DNA of 64,000 nt from Bacillota bacterium (GTDB taxonomy: Bacteria > Bacillota > UBA994 > UBA5500): positions 87,210 to 151,209 of the forward strand of contig JAKOXL010000024.1 of the NCBI GenBank assembly GCA_029781045.1. The letters run 5' to 3'. This document shows, piece by piece, positions 53,735-62,893 of the stretch. A program made the translations under genes and the position numbers. The notes under the pieces are model-generated. The model saw nothing but the letters and a program-made list of their open reading frames with translations. It was not told where the DNA came from and did not search any database. The stretch's first letter is position 1; each line of letters begins with the position of its first letter.

Positions 53735-55108
53735 GTGAACTTGGAGCCGCGTCAAGTTGTCGCCGAGTTAGACCGCTTTATTGTAGGACAGGCTGCGGCT
53801 AAAAGGGCATTAGCCATTGCGTTACGTAATCGGGTTCGCCGCAGTCAATTGCCGCCCGAGCAGCAGGCTGAGATTAGTCCTAAGAATATCATGTTGATTG
53901 GACCTACGGGAGTAGGTAAGACTGAGCTGGCTCGGAGGTTGGCAGCCCTTGTCAATGCGCCCTTTGTAAAAGTTGAGGCCACTAAGTACACCGAAGTAGG
54001 CTACGTTGGGCGCGATGTGGAGAGTATGGTGCGAGATCTGGTGGAGAATGCGGTGCGCACCATTAGACGGGAGAAGTCTCACGAGGTGGCTGACAAGGCT
54101 GAAGCTCGGGTAGAAGAGAGGATTTTGGGGGCCATGTTGCCCTCCCGGACGCCCAGTGGAAACCCCTTTGAAGCATGGTTGGGGATAAGGGAAGTAAGGC
54201 AACCCGAGGACAACGAAGAGAATGCATCCCGTAAGGCGCAAAAGGAGGATTTGCGGCGCCGCTTGCGAGCCAGAGAGTTAGAGGATCTGCTGATAGAGAT
54301 TGAAGTTAGCGAGCGTCCCGCAGCCATGTTTGATATGTTTGCCAACACTGGCATGGGCGATTTGGCCAGCGGTATGCAGGAGATGTTAGGAAGCCTGTTG
54401 CCACAGAAGAAGAAAAGGCGGAAGGTGACGGTGCGGCAGGCCAGGGGTCTGCTGCTACAAGAAGAGATTGATAATCTTCTAGATACGGAGGAAATCGCCC
54501 GCTTAGCCATTGAGCGTAGCGAGCAGATGGGTATCATTTTTATAGATGAAATTGATAAAATCGCCGGCAAGTACGGCCATGGTCCGGATGTATCCCGGGA
54601 AGGAGTACAACGGGATATTCTGCCCATTGTCGAAGGCTCGACGGTTGCAACCAAATATGGGCCAGTGCGTACTGACTATATATTGTTTATTGCTGCCGGC
54701 GCTTTCCATGTTAGCAAACCTTCCGATTTGATTCCCGAGCTACAGGGGCGCTTTCCAATCCGAGTTGAGTTGGATAGTTTGGCAGAAGGGGATTTGGAGA
54801 GAATACTGGTAGAACCAGAGAATGCCCTTTTGTCACAGTATAAGAAACTAATGGCGACTGAAGGCATTAAGCTGGAGTTTACCGATGATGCGGTAAAAGA
54901 GATAGCTAGAATCGCCCATCACATCAACTCCACGACGGAAGACATTGGTGCTCGACGGTTACACACCGTAATGGAGCAAGTAATGGAAGAGATAGCATTC
55001 GATTCACACGGTTTTGGGGGTGATAAGATCTCCATTGATGCGGAGTATGTGCGCAAACGCCTGCAGAGTATCATGCGAAACGAAGATCTCAGTCGATATA
55101 TCTTGTAA
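53735..55108 (+). CDS. hslU: HslU ATPase subunit (ClpY)
   Basis: AAA+ unfoldase that feeds HslV. Walker A GPTGVGKTEL, the pore loop GYVGRDV, a middle I-domain (about residues 110-235, charged and variable), Walker B IIFIDEID and the C-terminal ending RNEDLSRYIL needed for docking on HslV. 457 residues. GTG start 3 bases after hslV. Confidence 0.96.
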   Translation: MNLEPRQVVAELDRFIVGQAAAKRALAIALRNRVRRSQLPPEQQAEISPKNIMLIGPTGVGKTELARRLAALVNAPFVKVEATKYTEVGYVGRDVESMVRDLVENAVRTIRREKSHEVADKAEARVEERILGAMLPSRTPSGNPFEAWLGIREVRQPEDNEENASRKAQKEDLRRRLRARELEDLLIEIEVSERPAAMFDMFANTGMGDLASGMQEMLGSLLPQKKKRRKVTVRQARGLLLQEEIDNLLDTEEIARLAIERSEQMGIIFIDEIDKIAGKYGHGPDVSREGVQRDILPIVEGSTVATKYGPVRTDYILFIAAGAFHVSKPSDLIPELQGRFPIRVELDSLAEGDLERILVEPENALLSQYKKLMATEGIKLEFTDDAVKEIARIAHHINSTTEDIGARRLHTVMEQVMEEIAFDSHGFGGDKISIDAEYVRKRLQSIMRNEDLSRYIL

Positions 55109-55128
55109 GTTCAAGGGGGTACATAGCC

Positions 55129-55908
55129 ATGAGCAGTAAATTATTGGAGAATACTAGGCGATTGACACGCATTTTACAGCAGTCGGCTGGCGAAGCGGTA
55201 CGTTTTACCGATGTGGCAAGGGTGTTTTCAGACGTGCTAAACGCCAATGTCTATATCCTCAATACTCGCGGCAAACTATTGGGTTATGCTCTTCGAGACG
55301 ATTATGAGTGTGATATACTATCCCGTTACGTGCGTAGCGGTCGTTTCCCCAGTGAGTACAACAACCAGTTGATGGCTACCGACACACCCATCGTCAATTG
55401 CCGTGAATCGGATACTTGTGTCTTTGATAATGCTCCCTGCGAGTTTTCCGATAAGCTGGCTACGATTGTGCCAGTGATCGGGCGTGGGCAACGCTTGGGC
55501 ACTTTGCTCTTAGCACGTTTCGATAACCCGTTGGATGATGCGGATCTGGCGTTGGCAGAGTTTGGTGCTGCCATCCTCGGTATGGAGATTCTGCGGGCCA
55601 AGAGTGATGAGCTGGAGGCGGAAGCAAGGGAGCGGGCGGTAGTCGAGATGGCTGTCGACGCCCTATCCTATTCGGAGTTGGAAGCCATCGAGCATATTAT
55701 GCGGGAGCTGGGCGGTGAGACTGAAGGGCTGTTAGTGGCCAGCAAAGTGGCTGACCAGGCTGGTATTACCCGTTCGGTAATAGTCAACGCCCTGCGTAAA
55801 CTAGAGAGCGCTGGTGTCATCGAATCCCGTTCTCTTGGTATGAAGGGTACTTTCATTCGTATTCTTAACGACAAGTTGATCGATCAAGTTTTCCGGCGCA
55901 ACAAGTAA
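55129..55908 (+). CDS. codY: GTP- and branched-chain amino acid-sensing repressor CodY
   Basis: Global nutritional regulator. 259 residues: N-terminal GAF domain (about 1-155) binding Ile/Val/Leu, with the family segment RYVRSGRFPSEYNNQL, and a C-terminal winged helix (helix-turn-helix around KVADQAGITRSVIV) ending GTFIRILNDKL. In B. subtilis CodY represses motility and competence genes; here codY directly precedes the flagellar operon, and comM/dprA lie nearby. Followed by a terminator. Confidence 0.96.
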   Translation: MSSKLLENTRRLTRILQQSAGEAVRFTDVARVFSDVLNANVYILNTRGKLLGYALRDDYECDILSRYVRSGRFPSEYNNQLMATDTPIVNCRESDTCVFDNAPCEFSDKLATIVPVIGRGQRLGTLLLARFDNPLDDADLALAEFGAAILGMEILRAKSDELEAEARERAVVEMAVDALSYSELEAIEHIMRELGGETEGLLVASKVADQAGITRSVIVNALRKLESAGVIESRSLGMKGTFIRILNDKLIDQVFRRNK

Positions 55909-55920
55909 GAGTGGTGGTCA

Positions 55921-55964
55921 AAAAGGAGCTGGCTCGCATAATGCGGTGACAGCTCCTTTTCTTG
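55921..55964 (+). terminator. terminator after codY
   Basis: Eleven-bp stem AAAAGGAGCTG/CAGCTCCTTTT with an 18-base loop, separating the xerC-codY operon from the flagellar genes. An in-frame ATG at 55962, upstream of flgB, lies at its end. Confidence 0.82.
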
Positions 55965-56088
55965 TGCCTGTGTTGTGCATTTTTCGACGTGTTTTTCCGA
56001 TCTAGCAAAAATAAAATGGTGAAGCTTAGCAAATTTACCAAGGAACAAGAAGGTTTTTGGCGGCTCTTGTCGAAACAGAATACCGGGG

Positions 56089-56115
56089 TAAATATTGGTG
56101 TTCATCTGGCCATAT
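56089..56115 (+). promoter_or_regulatory. candidate sigma-D (FliA-type) promoter of the flagellar operon
   Basis: TAAA, 15 bases, GGCCATAT, matching the sigma-D consensus TAAA-N15-GCCGATAT at the full -35 and six of eight -10 positions, 63 bases before flgB. No strong sigma-A promoter and no clear CodY box were recognised in 55965-56177. Confidence 0.45.
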
Positions 56116-56177
56116 CGTTGAATGTTACATCTACGATGATGGCCTATTTTGCATTGTCAAAAAAGGGGGAATGCCTG

Positions 56178-56519
56178 GTGGACAAGGTTTCCACATCGGC
56201 GCTATTAGAGCGAGCGTTAGCTGCTGCCAGTTTGCGTCAGAAACTGCTCGCCAACAATCTAGCCAATGTAGGCACGCCCGGGTATAAGAGATTCGATCTA
56301 GCCATGAAGGCTGCTCTGCATCAAAATATGAACTCTCCTTTAGAAAACTCTATCTATCGTCAAGCGGGGACCAGTCTGCGGCTGGACGGAAACAACGTGG
56401 ATGTGGAGCAAGAGATGACCTACGTGGCAGAGAATGAGGCTTACTTTAACGCGGTAGCCAACAGTCTCATCAAGCAGCTGGCCACGTTGCGCTACCTGAT
56501 AACCGAAGGGAGGCGTTAG
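56178..56519 (+). CDS. flgB: flagellar basal body rod protein FlgB
   Basis: Proximal rod component. 113 residues with the rod signature QKLLANNLANVGTPGYKRFD and the C-terminal heptad VANSLIKQLATLRYLI. GTG 56178 is 8 bases after AAGGGGG; the frame stays open to 55962 but that extension contains the terminator tail and promoter. First gene of the basal-body operon. Confidence 0.95.
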   Translation: MDKVSTSALLERALAAASLRQKLLANNLANVGTPGYKRFDLAMKAALHQNMNSPLENSIYRQAGTSLRLDGNNVDVEQEMTYVAENEAYFNAVANSLIKQLATLRYLITEGRR

Positions 56520-56522
56520 CCC

Positions 56523-56954
56523 ATGTTAGGTATTTTTAATATCAGCGCTTCTGGACTAAGCGCCCAAAGGCTACGCATGGACATCATAGCCGATAACATT
56601 GCCAATGCCTCCACCGTGCGACCGCCGGGTGAGGAACCCTATCGTCGTCGCTATCCGGTGTTTGCTGCTAAGCAGGGCGACAGTTTTGCCGCTGCCCTCC
56701 AACGTTCTACGGAGAAGATAGGGCAGGGTGTGCGGGTGGTGGCTATTCTTGAGGATACCGTAACCCCAGGAGAGCTAGTTTATCAGCCCGAGCATCCTTA
56801 TGCCGATGAGCAGGGCTACATCCGCATGCCAAACGTAAACATCATGCGGGAGATGGTGAACATGATCTCCGCTAGCCGTGCCTATGAGGCCAACGTTACT
56901 GCCCTTAATGCTACGAAAGCTATGGTAACCAAAGCATTGGAGATAGGTAGATAA
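56523..56954 (+). CDS. flgC: flagellar basal body rod protein FlgC
   Basis: Rod protein, 143 residues. N-terminal FNISASGLSAQRLRMDIIAD followed by NIANAST, and C-terminal MVNMISASRAYEANVTAL with NATKAM, the helical parts that form the axial coiled coil. Begins 3 bases after flgB. Confidence 0.96.
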   Translation: MLGIFNISASGLSAQRLRMDIIADNIANASTVRPPGEEPYRRRYPVFAAKQGDSFAAALQRSTEKIGQGVRVVAILEDTVTPGELVYQPEHPYADEQGYIRMPNVNIMREMVNMISASRAYEANVTALNATKAMVTKALEIGR

Positions 56955-56956
56955 TC

Positions 56957-57250
56957 ATGGAGATCAGAATACAGCCAATCAGGATTGCCAGCAGCTTAGA
57001 AACGGCAACGAAAACGAAAAGCAATGAAGGCGTGGGGTTTGGAGAATTGCTCAATGGCCTTATGCAACAGGCAGTTCGGCAGCAAACGATTGCTGATGAT
57101 CTTAGCGCTCAATTGGCGTTAGGGGAGATTGATGACGTGGCAACGGTTATGATTGCCGCAGAAAAGGCAGCACTCTCTTGGCAATTGCTGCAGCAAGTAC
57201 GCAATAAACTAGTGGAAGCTTATCAAGAGATCATGCGCATGCAGGTATGA
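56957..57250 (+). CDS. fliE: flagellar hook-basal body protein FliE
   Basis: Links the MS ring to the rod. 97 residues; conserved C-terminal part DDVATVMIAAEKAALSWQLL with VRNKLVEAYQEIMRMQV. Starts 2 bases after flgC. Small and weakly conserved family, but position flgBC-fliE-fliF is decisive. Confidence 0.94.
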   Translation: MEIRIQPIRIASSLETATKTKSNEGVGFGELLNGLMQQAVRQQTIADDLSAQLALGEIDDVATVMIAAEKAALSWQLLQQVRNKLVEAYQEIMRMQV

Positions 57251-57288
57251 GTTATGGTGCTGTGTGTTGCAGGGATTGGGGTGGCTAA

Positions 57289-58824
57289 ATGAATATACCT
57301 GTTCAAATTTCAAGATTAACTGAAAAGTGGGAGCAACAGGCACCCCAGTGGCGTCAGCGCTTTACCTTTATTGCCGCTGTTTCCGTTCTTGTACTTATTG
57401 GATTACTATACATAGCCTTTCGGCCCAATTATGTGACCGTCTTTCACGGTTTGACTCTTGAAGACGCCGCTGCTGTGACGGCGGAGCTGGAATCTAGCCG
57501 TATTCCCACCAAGCTGGAAAATGCCGGAACGGCCATCGCGGTGCCTCGTAAGTACGCGGATCAGGCTCGTCTGACAGCAGCCGCAGCCGGTTTACCTCGC
57601 AGTGGCCGTGTGGGGTATGAACTCTTTAACAAGAGTAGCTTCAGTATGACGGAAAGCGAACGGGCCTTGCAGCAGCAGTTGCTGCTGGAAGAGCAACTGG
57701 CCTTGACTATAAAAAAGATTTCCAACATCCAAGACGCAGAAGTGAAACTGGCTTTACCCAAGGAGAACATTTTCCTTGATCCCAAACGGCAGACGGTGCC
57801 TACTGCGTCTGTCTGGATCAAATCTTCAACCCTTCTTGATGCTAGTCAGGTGGGCGGTCTTGTCCACTTGGTGTCGCGAGCTGTACCCAATCTGGATCCT
57901 GAGAATGTGACCGTAATCGATGCAGATGGGCGAGTTTTGAACTCGGGTAACGACCCGAATGGCGGCCTCAGTTATTCGGAGCAACAGAGCCGCCAACAGG
58001 CATTACAACTGGAGTTGGAAAGAAGTATTACCACCTTGCTGGGGCAGATTTTCGGGGAAGAAAATGTGGCGGTGCGCGTGGCTGCCGAGCTGGACTTCAC
58101 TCAGCGGAGTACGGAAACAGTTCGCTTTGAAGCCCCTGGCGAGGGCGAAGAAGGCTTGATTCGGCAGATCGAAGAGTTGAGTGACTATTACAGTGGCGAA
58201 GGAACCAGCGGGGCAGCGCCTGGAACAGATACCAATCCCGGTGAAGTCACGCAATCACCGGCCGGTGGCTCTAGCAGCACTACCTCAGAGAAACGGCAGA
58301 GAAAAATCGCCTATGAGCTGGATGAAATCCGCGAGACGATTATCTATGCTCCGGGCGCTATCAAACGGTTATCGGTTTCTGTAATCGTTAATGAAACCAG
58401 CCGGGCGGTAGACACCGCCAAAGTGCAGGCGGCTGTGCAAGCCGCTGTAGGCTATGATGCGGCGCGAGACGACGTGGTGTCGGTACAAACCATGAGCTTT
58501 GCTAACCCGGAAACGCCACCGGTAGAAGCGGCACCACCTTGGTATCGTTCCATGGCAGTTCAGGTGGGTATTGGAGCGTTGCTGGCCCTCATAGCTTTGT
58601 TGGCGGTGCGTTCCATCAGCCGTCGTAGGCAGCAGGCATTGTTGCAAGAGCTGCAGATGGCTCAGGTAGCTGCAACTGTGGAGCCAGAACAAAAGGAAGA
58701 ACTGGTCGAGCCGCCTGAAGATAAGGCGGAGAGCTTGCGGAAACATCTGGAGAGGGTGGCACGGCAGAAGCCGGAAGATTTTGCTTTCCTAATCCGAACC
58801 TGGCTGAACGAGGAGAGTCGATAA
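57289..58824 (+). CDS. fliF: flagellar MS-ring protein FliF
   Basis: Forms the membrane MS ring, base of the motor and export gate. 511 residues: first membrane helix about 25-44, ring-building YscJ-like motifs (GLPRSGRVGYELFNKSSF), a periplasmic-side region with a Gly/Ser-rich low-complexity stretch near 300-335, second membrane helix about 427-445, and an acidic C-terminus that binds FliG. Confidence 0.95.
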   Translation: MNIPVQISRLTEKWEQQAPQWRQRFTFIAAVSVLVLIGLLYIAFRPNYVTVFHGLTLEDAAAVTAELESSRIPTKLENAGTAIAVPRKYADQARLTAAAAGLPRSGRVGYELFNKSSFSMTESERALQQQLLLEEQLALTIKKISNIQDAEVKLALPKENIFLDPKRQTVPTASVWIKSSTLLDASQVGGLVHLVSRAVPNLDPENVTVIDADGRVLNSGNDPNGGLSYSEQQSRQQALQLELERSITTLLGQIFGEENVAVRVAAELDFTQRSTETVRFEAPGEGEEGLIRQIEELSDYYSGEGTSGAAPGTDTNPGEVTQSPAGGSSSTTSEKRQRKIAYELDEIRETIIYAPGAIKRLSVSVIVNETSRAVDTAKVQAAVQAAVGYDAARDDVVSVQTMSFANPETPPVEAAPPWYRSMAVQVGIGALLALIALLAVRSISRRRQQALLQELQMAQVAATVEPEQKEELVEPPEDKAESLRKHLERVARQKPEDFAFLIRTWLNEESR

Positions 58825-58825
58825 C

Positions 58826-59830
58826 ATGCGCTTCACCGGTTTATCTGGACGCCAAAAGGCAGCAGCCTTACTTATCGCTTTGGGCACGGAAGTGTCGGCT
58901 CAGGTCTTTAAGCATCTGAGCGAAGAAGAAATAGAAATATTGACTCTAGAGATCGCCAATACTCGTCGCATAACTCCTGAGGAGCGGCAAACGGTGCTGG
59001 AAGAGTTCTATCAAATGGCTCTGGCGCGCGACTACATTTCACAGGGTGGTATTGAGTACGCTCGCGATGTGCTGACTAAGGCCTTGGGAGACGACAAGGC
59101 CATCGATGTGATCAATCGTTTGACCGCGTCTTTACAAGTGAGGCCCTTTGAGTTTGTACGCAAGGCCGACCCGACACAGCTGCTGAATTATCTGCAGAGC
59201 GAGCACCCACAAACCATAGCTCTGATTCTATCCTTTTTGCCACCGGAGCAGGGAGCAGTCATTATCTCCTCTTTGCCACCGGAGGTACAAAGTGATATAG
59301 CTAAGCGTATTGCCTCAATGGAGCGCACGTCACCGGAGACAATCCGCGAGATCGAAAAGGTATTGGAGAAGAAGCTCTCCACTCTGGTGGGGCAAGACTT
59401 TACTGCCATCGATGGTTTGGAAACGGTGGTACAGATTCTCACCCGGGTTGACCGCGGTACCGAGCGTACCATTCTAGAGTCACTTGAGATGCAGAGTCCC
59501 GAGTTGGCTGAAGAAATCAAGAAACGCATGTTTACCTTTGATGATATTGTCCTGCTGGATACCCGTGCTATACAACGAGTTCTGCGGGAGGTTGACAATA
59601 AGGATCTGGCTCTTGCACTTAAGGTGGCCAATGAGAATGTCAGGCAGATCATCTTCGATAGCGTGTCCAAACGTTTTGCCGAGATGCTACAGGAAGACAT
59701 GGAGTATATGGGGCCTGTACGTCTAAGAGACGTGGAAGAAGCTCAGCAGAAGATAGTGGCTATCATTCGTCGCTTGGAGGAAGCCAACGAGATTGTATAT
59801 AGCCGTGGAGGTGACCAGGTAATTGTCTAA
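58826..59830 (+). CDS. fliG: flagellar motor switch protein FliG
   Basis: Rotor protein that transmits torque from the stator. 334 residues. N-terminal LSGRQKAAALLIALG, the EHPQ motif in LQSEHPQTIALILSFLPPE, and the C-terminal torque helix FTFDDIVLLDTRAIQRVLRE with its charged residues. One base after fliF. Confidence 0.97.
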   Translation: MRFTGLSGRQKAAALLIALGTEVSAQVFKHLSEEEIEILTLEIANTRRITPEERQTVLEEFYQMALARDYISQGGIEYARDVLTKALGDDKAIDVINRLTASLQVRPFEFVRKADPTQLLNYLQSEHPQTIALILSFLPPEQGAVIISSLPPEVQSDIAKRIASMERTSPETIREIEKVLEKKLSTLVGQDFTAIDGLETVVQILTRVDRGTERTILESLEMQSPELAEEIKKRMFTFDDIVLLDTRAIQRVLREVDNKDLALALKVANENVRQIIFDSVSKRFAEMLQEDMEYMGPVRLRDVEEAQQKIVAIIRRLEEANEIVYSRGGDQVIV

Positions 59831-60548
59831 GGTGCTTAAAGCTGAACAGCTCACCATATCCGGCTTTTGGCGGCCCCAGCCTAAGGATTGCGCCACAGAA
59901 CAGGGGAGCAACAATGTAGATTTGGCCCAGCGCAGGCGGAAGTTAGAAGAATACTTGCTCATGGTGCAAACCCAAGCCAGTCAAATACTGAGCGACGCCC
60001 GGGCAGAAGCCGACGCCATTTTGTCTCAGGCCCAAGCTGAGTTGGCTCGGCAGCAGGAGTTGGGTTACAAGGAAGGCTATGATGCTGGTCTTGCTGCAGG
60101 CCAGCAGGCGGCGAAGGCGGCTTGGGAGAGTAAGCTGCGCGATCTGGATTTGCTGAGACAAGAACTGGTAGCAAAAGACGCTAACCTCTTGCAGGAGGCA
60201 GAACAGGAGGCTCTAGCTCTAGCTCTGGCTATTGCCCAAAGAGTCATCAACTATAAACTGACCCGTGATGATGCCGTAGTGCAAGGGGCTTTGCGGCAAG
60301 TCTTGAGTATAGCTAAGGGATGTCGTGAGGCTTTGCTGTTGGTGGCGGAAGAAGATTTCCCCCATCTATGGGAGCAGCGTACCCAGTGGCAACACCTCTT
60401 GCCGGGAGTAAAGGAGTTTGATCTACAAGTAGACCCAACCCTTAGCAAAGGCGATCTGGTTGTGGAAACAAACCAGGGCTCCATCGATGCTCGGGTAGAC
60501 ACGGTTCTGGAGAGGCTGGCTGCCGAGTTCGGCCTGGAGCAAGAATGA
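59823..60548 (+). CDS. fliH: flagellar export apparatus protein FliH
   Basis: Regulates the export ATPase FliI and links it to the C ring. 241 residues; N-terminal helical, Ala/Gln-rich region with a glycine repeat (GYKEGYDAGLAAGQQ) typical of FliH, and a C-terminal domain with LALALAIAQRVI and VDTVLERLA. TTG start overlapping fliG by 8 bases, with GGAGGTG upstream. Confidence 0.92.
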   Translation: MSKVLKAEQLTISGFWRPQPKDCATEQGSNNVDLAQRRRKLEEYLLMVQTQASQILSDARAEADAILSQAQAELARQQELGYKEGYDAGLAAGQQAAKAAWESKLRDLDLLRQELVAKDANLLQEAEQEALALALAIAQRVINYKLTRDDAVVQGALRQVLSIAKGCREALLLVAEEDFPHLWEQRTQWQHLLPGVKEFDLQVDPTLSKGDLVVETNQGSIDARVDTVLERLAAEFGLEQE

Positions 60549-61852
60549 ATCTGGAGAGAGTTTGGCTGCGTAAGCTAGAGCAGTTTTGCCCCTACCGCTT
60601 GTTCGGAAAAGTAACTCGGATAGTGGGATTGACCATTGAGTCCAGTGGCCCCAAGGTTCAGGTCGGAGAGCTATGCCAGATTCGGCGTAGCGATGATTCG
60701 TGGGTACCAGCGGAAGTTGTGGGCTTTAGGGATGACAATGTCTTGCTCATGCCCCTTGGAAGCGCCGACGGTTTGGCCCCTGGATCTCTGGTGGAGGCTA
60801 CTGGCCGACCACTGCAAGTGGCAGTGGGCAAGGAGCTTCTAGGGAGGGTTCTTGACGGTTTAGGCAATGTGTTGGACTCAGGCCCTCCAATAGTGGGCGA
60901 GGCCTCTTACCCTCTTATGGCCGCCCCACCCCATCCGTTAAGTCGGCCACGCATCAATCAGGTGTTGTCGACAGGAGTGCGGGCCATTGACAGTATGTTG
61001 ACCGTCGGTAGTGGTCAGCGCCTCGGAATATTCGCGGGGAGCGGCGTGGGTAAGAGCACTCTGCTAGGAATGATTGCTCGCAACAGCGAGGCAGATGTTA
61101 ATGTGATTGGTCTCATCGGAGAGCGCGGCCGCGAGGTTATGGAGTTTATTGAGAGGGACTTAGGACCCGAGGGCATGGCGCGCTCAGTGGTGGTGGTTGC
61201 CACATCAGATCAGCCGGCTTTGGTTCGTCTAAAGGGGGCCTTTGTTGCCACCGCCATTGCCGAGTACTTCCGCGATCAAGGGCAGAACGTCATGTTAATG
61301 GTGGATTCCTTGACCCGTTTTGCCATGGCTCAAAGGGAGGTAGGGTTATCTATAGGCGAACCACCTACTAGCCGTGGTTATACTCCTTCGGTCTTTTCGC
61401 TGTTGCCTCGTCTTCTTGAACGGAGTGGGCGGGCTGAGTTGGGTTCCATAACCGCCTTTTACACCGTATTGGTGGATGGCGATGACATGAACGAGCCGAT
61501 TACTGATGCGGTGCGGGGCATTTTGGATGGGCATATTGTTCTTTCGCGGGATCTGGCCAATCGCGGCCATTATCCGGCCATTGATCCCTTGGCCAGTATT
61601 AGCCGTCTTTTTACCGAGTTGGCTCCCCAGGAACAGCTCAATGCGGCCAAGCAAGCACGACGACTACTGGCTGTATATAAGGACAATCAGGACCTCATCA
61701 ATATTGGGGCTTACAAGAAGGGTGTTAACCCCGATATCGATGAAGCAATAGACAAGCTGCCAGCTATTAACGATGTGTTGCAGCAAGCAGCTACTGAAAA
61801 AGACAACTACGAACAGGCTGTGGCTGCACTCATTCGGGCAGTTGGGGGGTAG
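60545..61852 (+). CDS. fliI: flagellum-specific export ATPase FliI
   Basis: Hexameric ATPase that helps feed type III flagellar export substrates. Walker A GIFAGSGVGKSTLLGMI, GLIGERGREVMEF, Walker B-type VMLMVDSLTRFAMAQRE and the signature PPTSRGYTPSVFSLLPRLLE. 435 residues. Overlaps fliH by four bases (ATGA). Confidence 0.97.
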   Translation: MNLERVWLRKLEQFCPYRLFGKVTRIVGLTIESSGPKVQVGELCQIRRSDDSWVPAEVVGFRDDNVLLMPLGSADGLAPGSLVEATGRPLQVAVGKELLGRVLDGLGNVLDSGPPIVGEASYPLMAAPPHPLSRPRINQVLSTGVRAIDSMLTVGSGQRLGIFAGSGVGKSTLLGMIARNSEADVNVIGLIGERGREVMEFIERDLGPEGMARSVVVVATSDQPALVRLKGAFVATAIAEYFRDQGQNVMLMVDSLTRFAMAQREVGLSIGEPPTSRGYTPSVFSLLPRLLERSGRAELGSITAFYTVLVDGDDMNEPITDAVRGILDGHIVLSRDLANRGHYPAIDPLASISRLFTELAPQEQLNAAKQARRLLAVYKDNQDLINIGAYKKGVNPDIDEAIDKLPAINDVLQQAATEKDNYEQAVAALIRAVGG

Positions 61853-61857
61853 AAGGA

Positions 61858-62307
61858 ATGGCGGTCTTTCAGTTCCGTTTGGCACAAGTTTTGCGCCTCC
61901 AACAGGCGGTAGAGGATATGGAAAAGCGAGAGTTGCAGCAACGATTGGCAGAACTGGCACGGGCGGAAGCGGCCCTAGCGCAAGCCCGGGCACAACGCAG
62001 CAGTTTCATAGGGCGCCTGCAGCAGGTGGAGGCCGCGGGTTTACAGGCGGCAGAGCTAAGTGTTTGGCGTCGTTGGCATCCGGTATTGGTCGTCTTGGAG
62101 GCGGAACGAGAGCAGGATACTCTGCAAGCCGAAGAAGCCGCCGATGAACAAAGGGAGCAGGTACTGCTGGCCCGTTTGGAGAGACGAACCTTGGAGCAAC
62201 TGCAGAATAAGAAGAAAGAAGAATTCGTACGGACCCAAGAGCAGCTGCAGCAGGCGGCTCTAGATGAGTTGGCCGTGCACAGCTGGCCCAGTGGTGAACG
62301 CCTATGA
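61858..62307 (+). CDS. fliJ: flagellar export chaperone FliJ
   Basis: 149-residue coiled-coil protein, the stalk in the FliI ring. Begins FQFRLAQVLRLQQAVEDMEK and is rich in Glu, Gln and Ala throughout, with the C-terminal helix ending near LDELAVH. Low sequence conservation is normal; the identity rests on position between fliI and the MotE-like gene. A long antisense ORF here (61869-62513) is a compositional shadow. Confidence 0.9.
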   Translation: MAVFQFRLAQVLRLQQAVEDMEKRELQQRLAELARAEAALAQARAQRSSFIGRLQQVEAAGLQAAELSVWRRWHPVLVVLEAEREQDTLQAEEAADEQREQVLLARLERRTLEQLQNKKKEEFVRTQEQLQQAALDELAVHSWPSGERL

Positions 62308-62864
62308 CAGAGAAGAAGAAAGTATCGCTTGGTCTTGTTTTTCTGCTGGTTTTTCTGATGGTAGGTATTGCTTCTGTTAGCACCATATTGGTGGGGCGAG
62401 CCCTCGGTTGGTGGGAGTACTCTGACTTGCCTCTGGTGGGGCGCTTTTTCCCCAGTCAAGAGTCGGGCGAGCAGGAGCCTGGAGAGGAAGAGGAACCCGA
62501 TTACGCGGCCCAAATAGAGCTGTTGCAGCTAGAGATTCAGCAGCGGGAACAGCGCATTAGCGATCTGCAGGGTAGCTTGCGGCAACAGGAGAATCGTGTT
62601 GCCGAACTGCTGCAGGAGATCGAGGCCTTAGAAGCTCAGATTCTAGCCGAACGCCATGCTAAGGCTGATGACGAACTGGTGCGGACGGCCAAGATTTATC
62701 AGAATATGAGGGCGCAGGAGGCAGCACAGATTCTGGAACAGATGAGTGCCGAAGAAGTGAGGTCGATCTTGTATCTGATGCCGCCAGAAACGGCGGGAGC
62801 CATCTTAGGTAAGATGCAGCCTGAGAAGGCGGCCCAAATTGCATCGATACAAGTAAATAAATAG
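62304..62864 (+). CDS. MotE-like flagellar protein with MgtE N-terminal domain (YlxF)
   Basis: 186 residues. One N-terminal membrane helix (about 8-30), an acidic linker (GEEEEPD), a coiled coil (about 70-120), and a C-terminal MgtE_N-like domain (IYQNMRAQEAAQILEQM, then VRSILYLMPPETAGAILGKM). MotE proteins act as chaperones for stator assembly. Overlaps fliJ by four bases. Confidence 0.85.
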   Translation: MTEKKKVSLGLVFLLVFLMVGIASVSTILVGRALGWWEYSDLPLVGRFFPSQESGEQEPGEEEEPDYAAQIELLQLEIQQREQRISDLQGSLRQQENRVAELLQEIEALEAQILAERHAKADDELVRTAKIYQNMRAQEAAQILEQMSAEEVRSILYLMPPETAGAILGKMQPEKAAQIASIQVNK

Positions 62865-62893
62865 AAAGACTGGCTTGGGAAGGAGGTGATAGG

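Noticed and set aside
54079-54654. 191-residue antisense ORF inside hslU
   Set aside because: Covered by conserved hslU coding sequence; Ser/Arg-rich composition is that of an antisense shadow.
55962-56177. N-terminal extension of FlgB by 72 residues
   Set aside because: The extension begins at the codY terminator tail, contains the candidate sigma-D promoter and is unlike any FlgB; GTG 56178 has a ribosome site and gives normal length.
55965-56177. CodY-box (AATTTTCWGAAAATT-like) before flgB
   Set aside because: Several AT-rich stretches exist but none matches the 15-base box convincingly.
61869-62513. 214-residue antisense ORF over fliJ
   Set aside because: Fully opposite to fliJ and the MotE-like gene; its Ser/Cys/Arg-rich translation is the shadow of Glu/Gln/Ala-rich coiled-coil codons.
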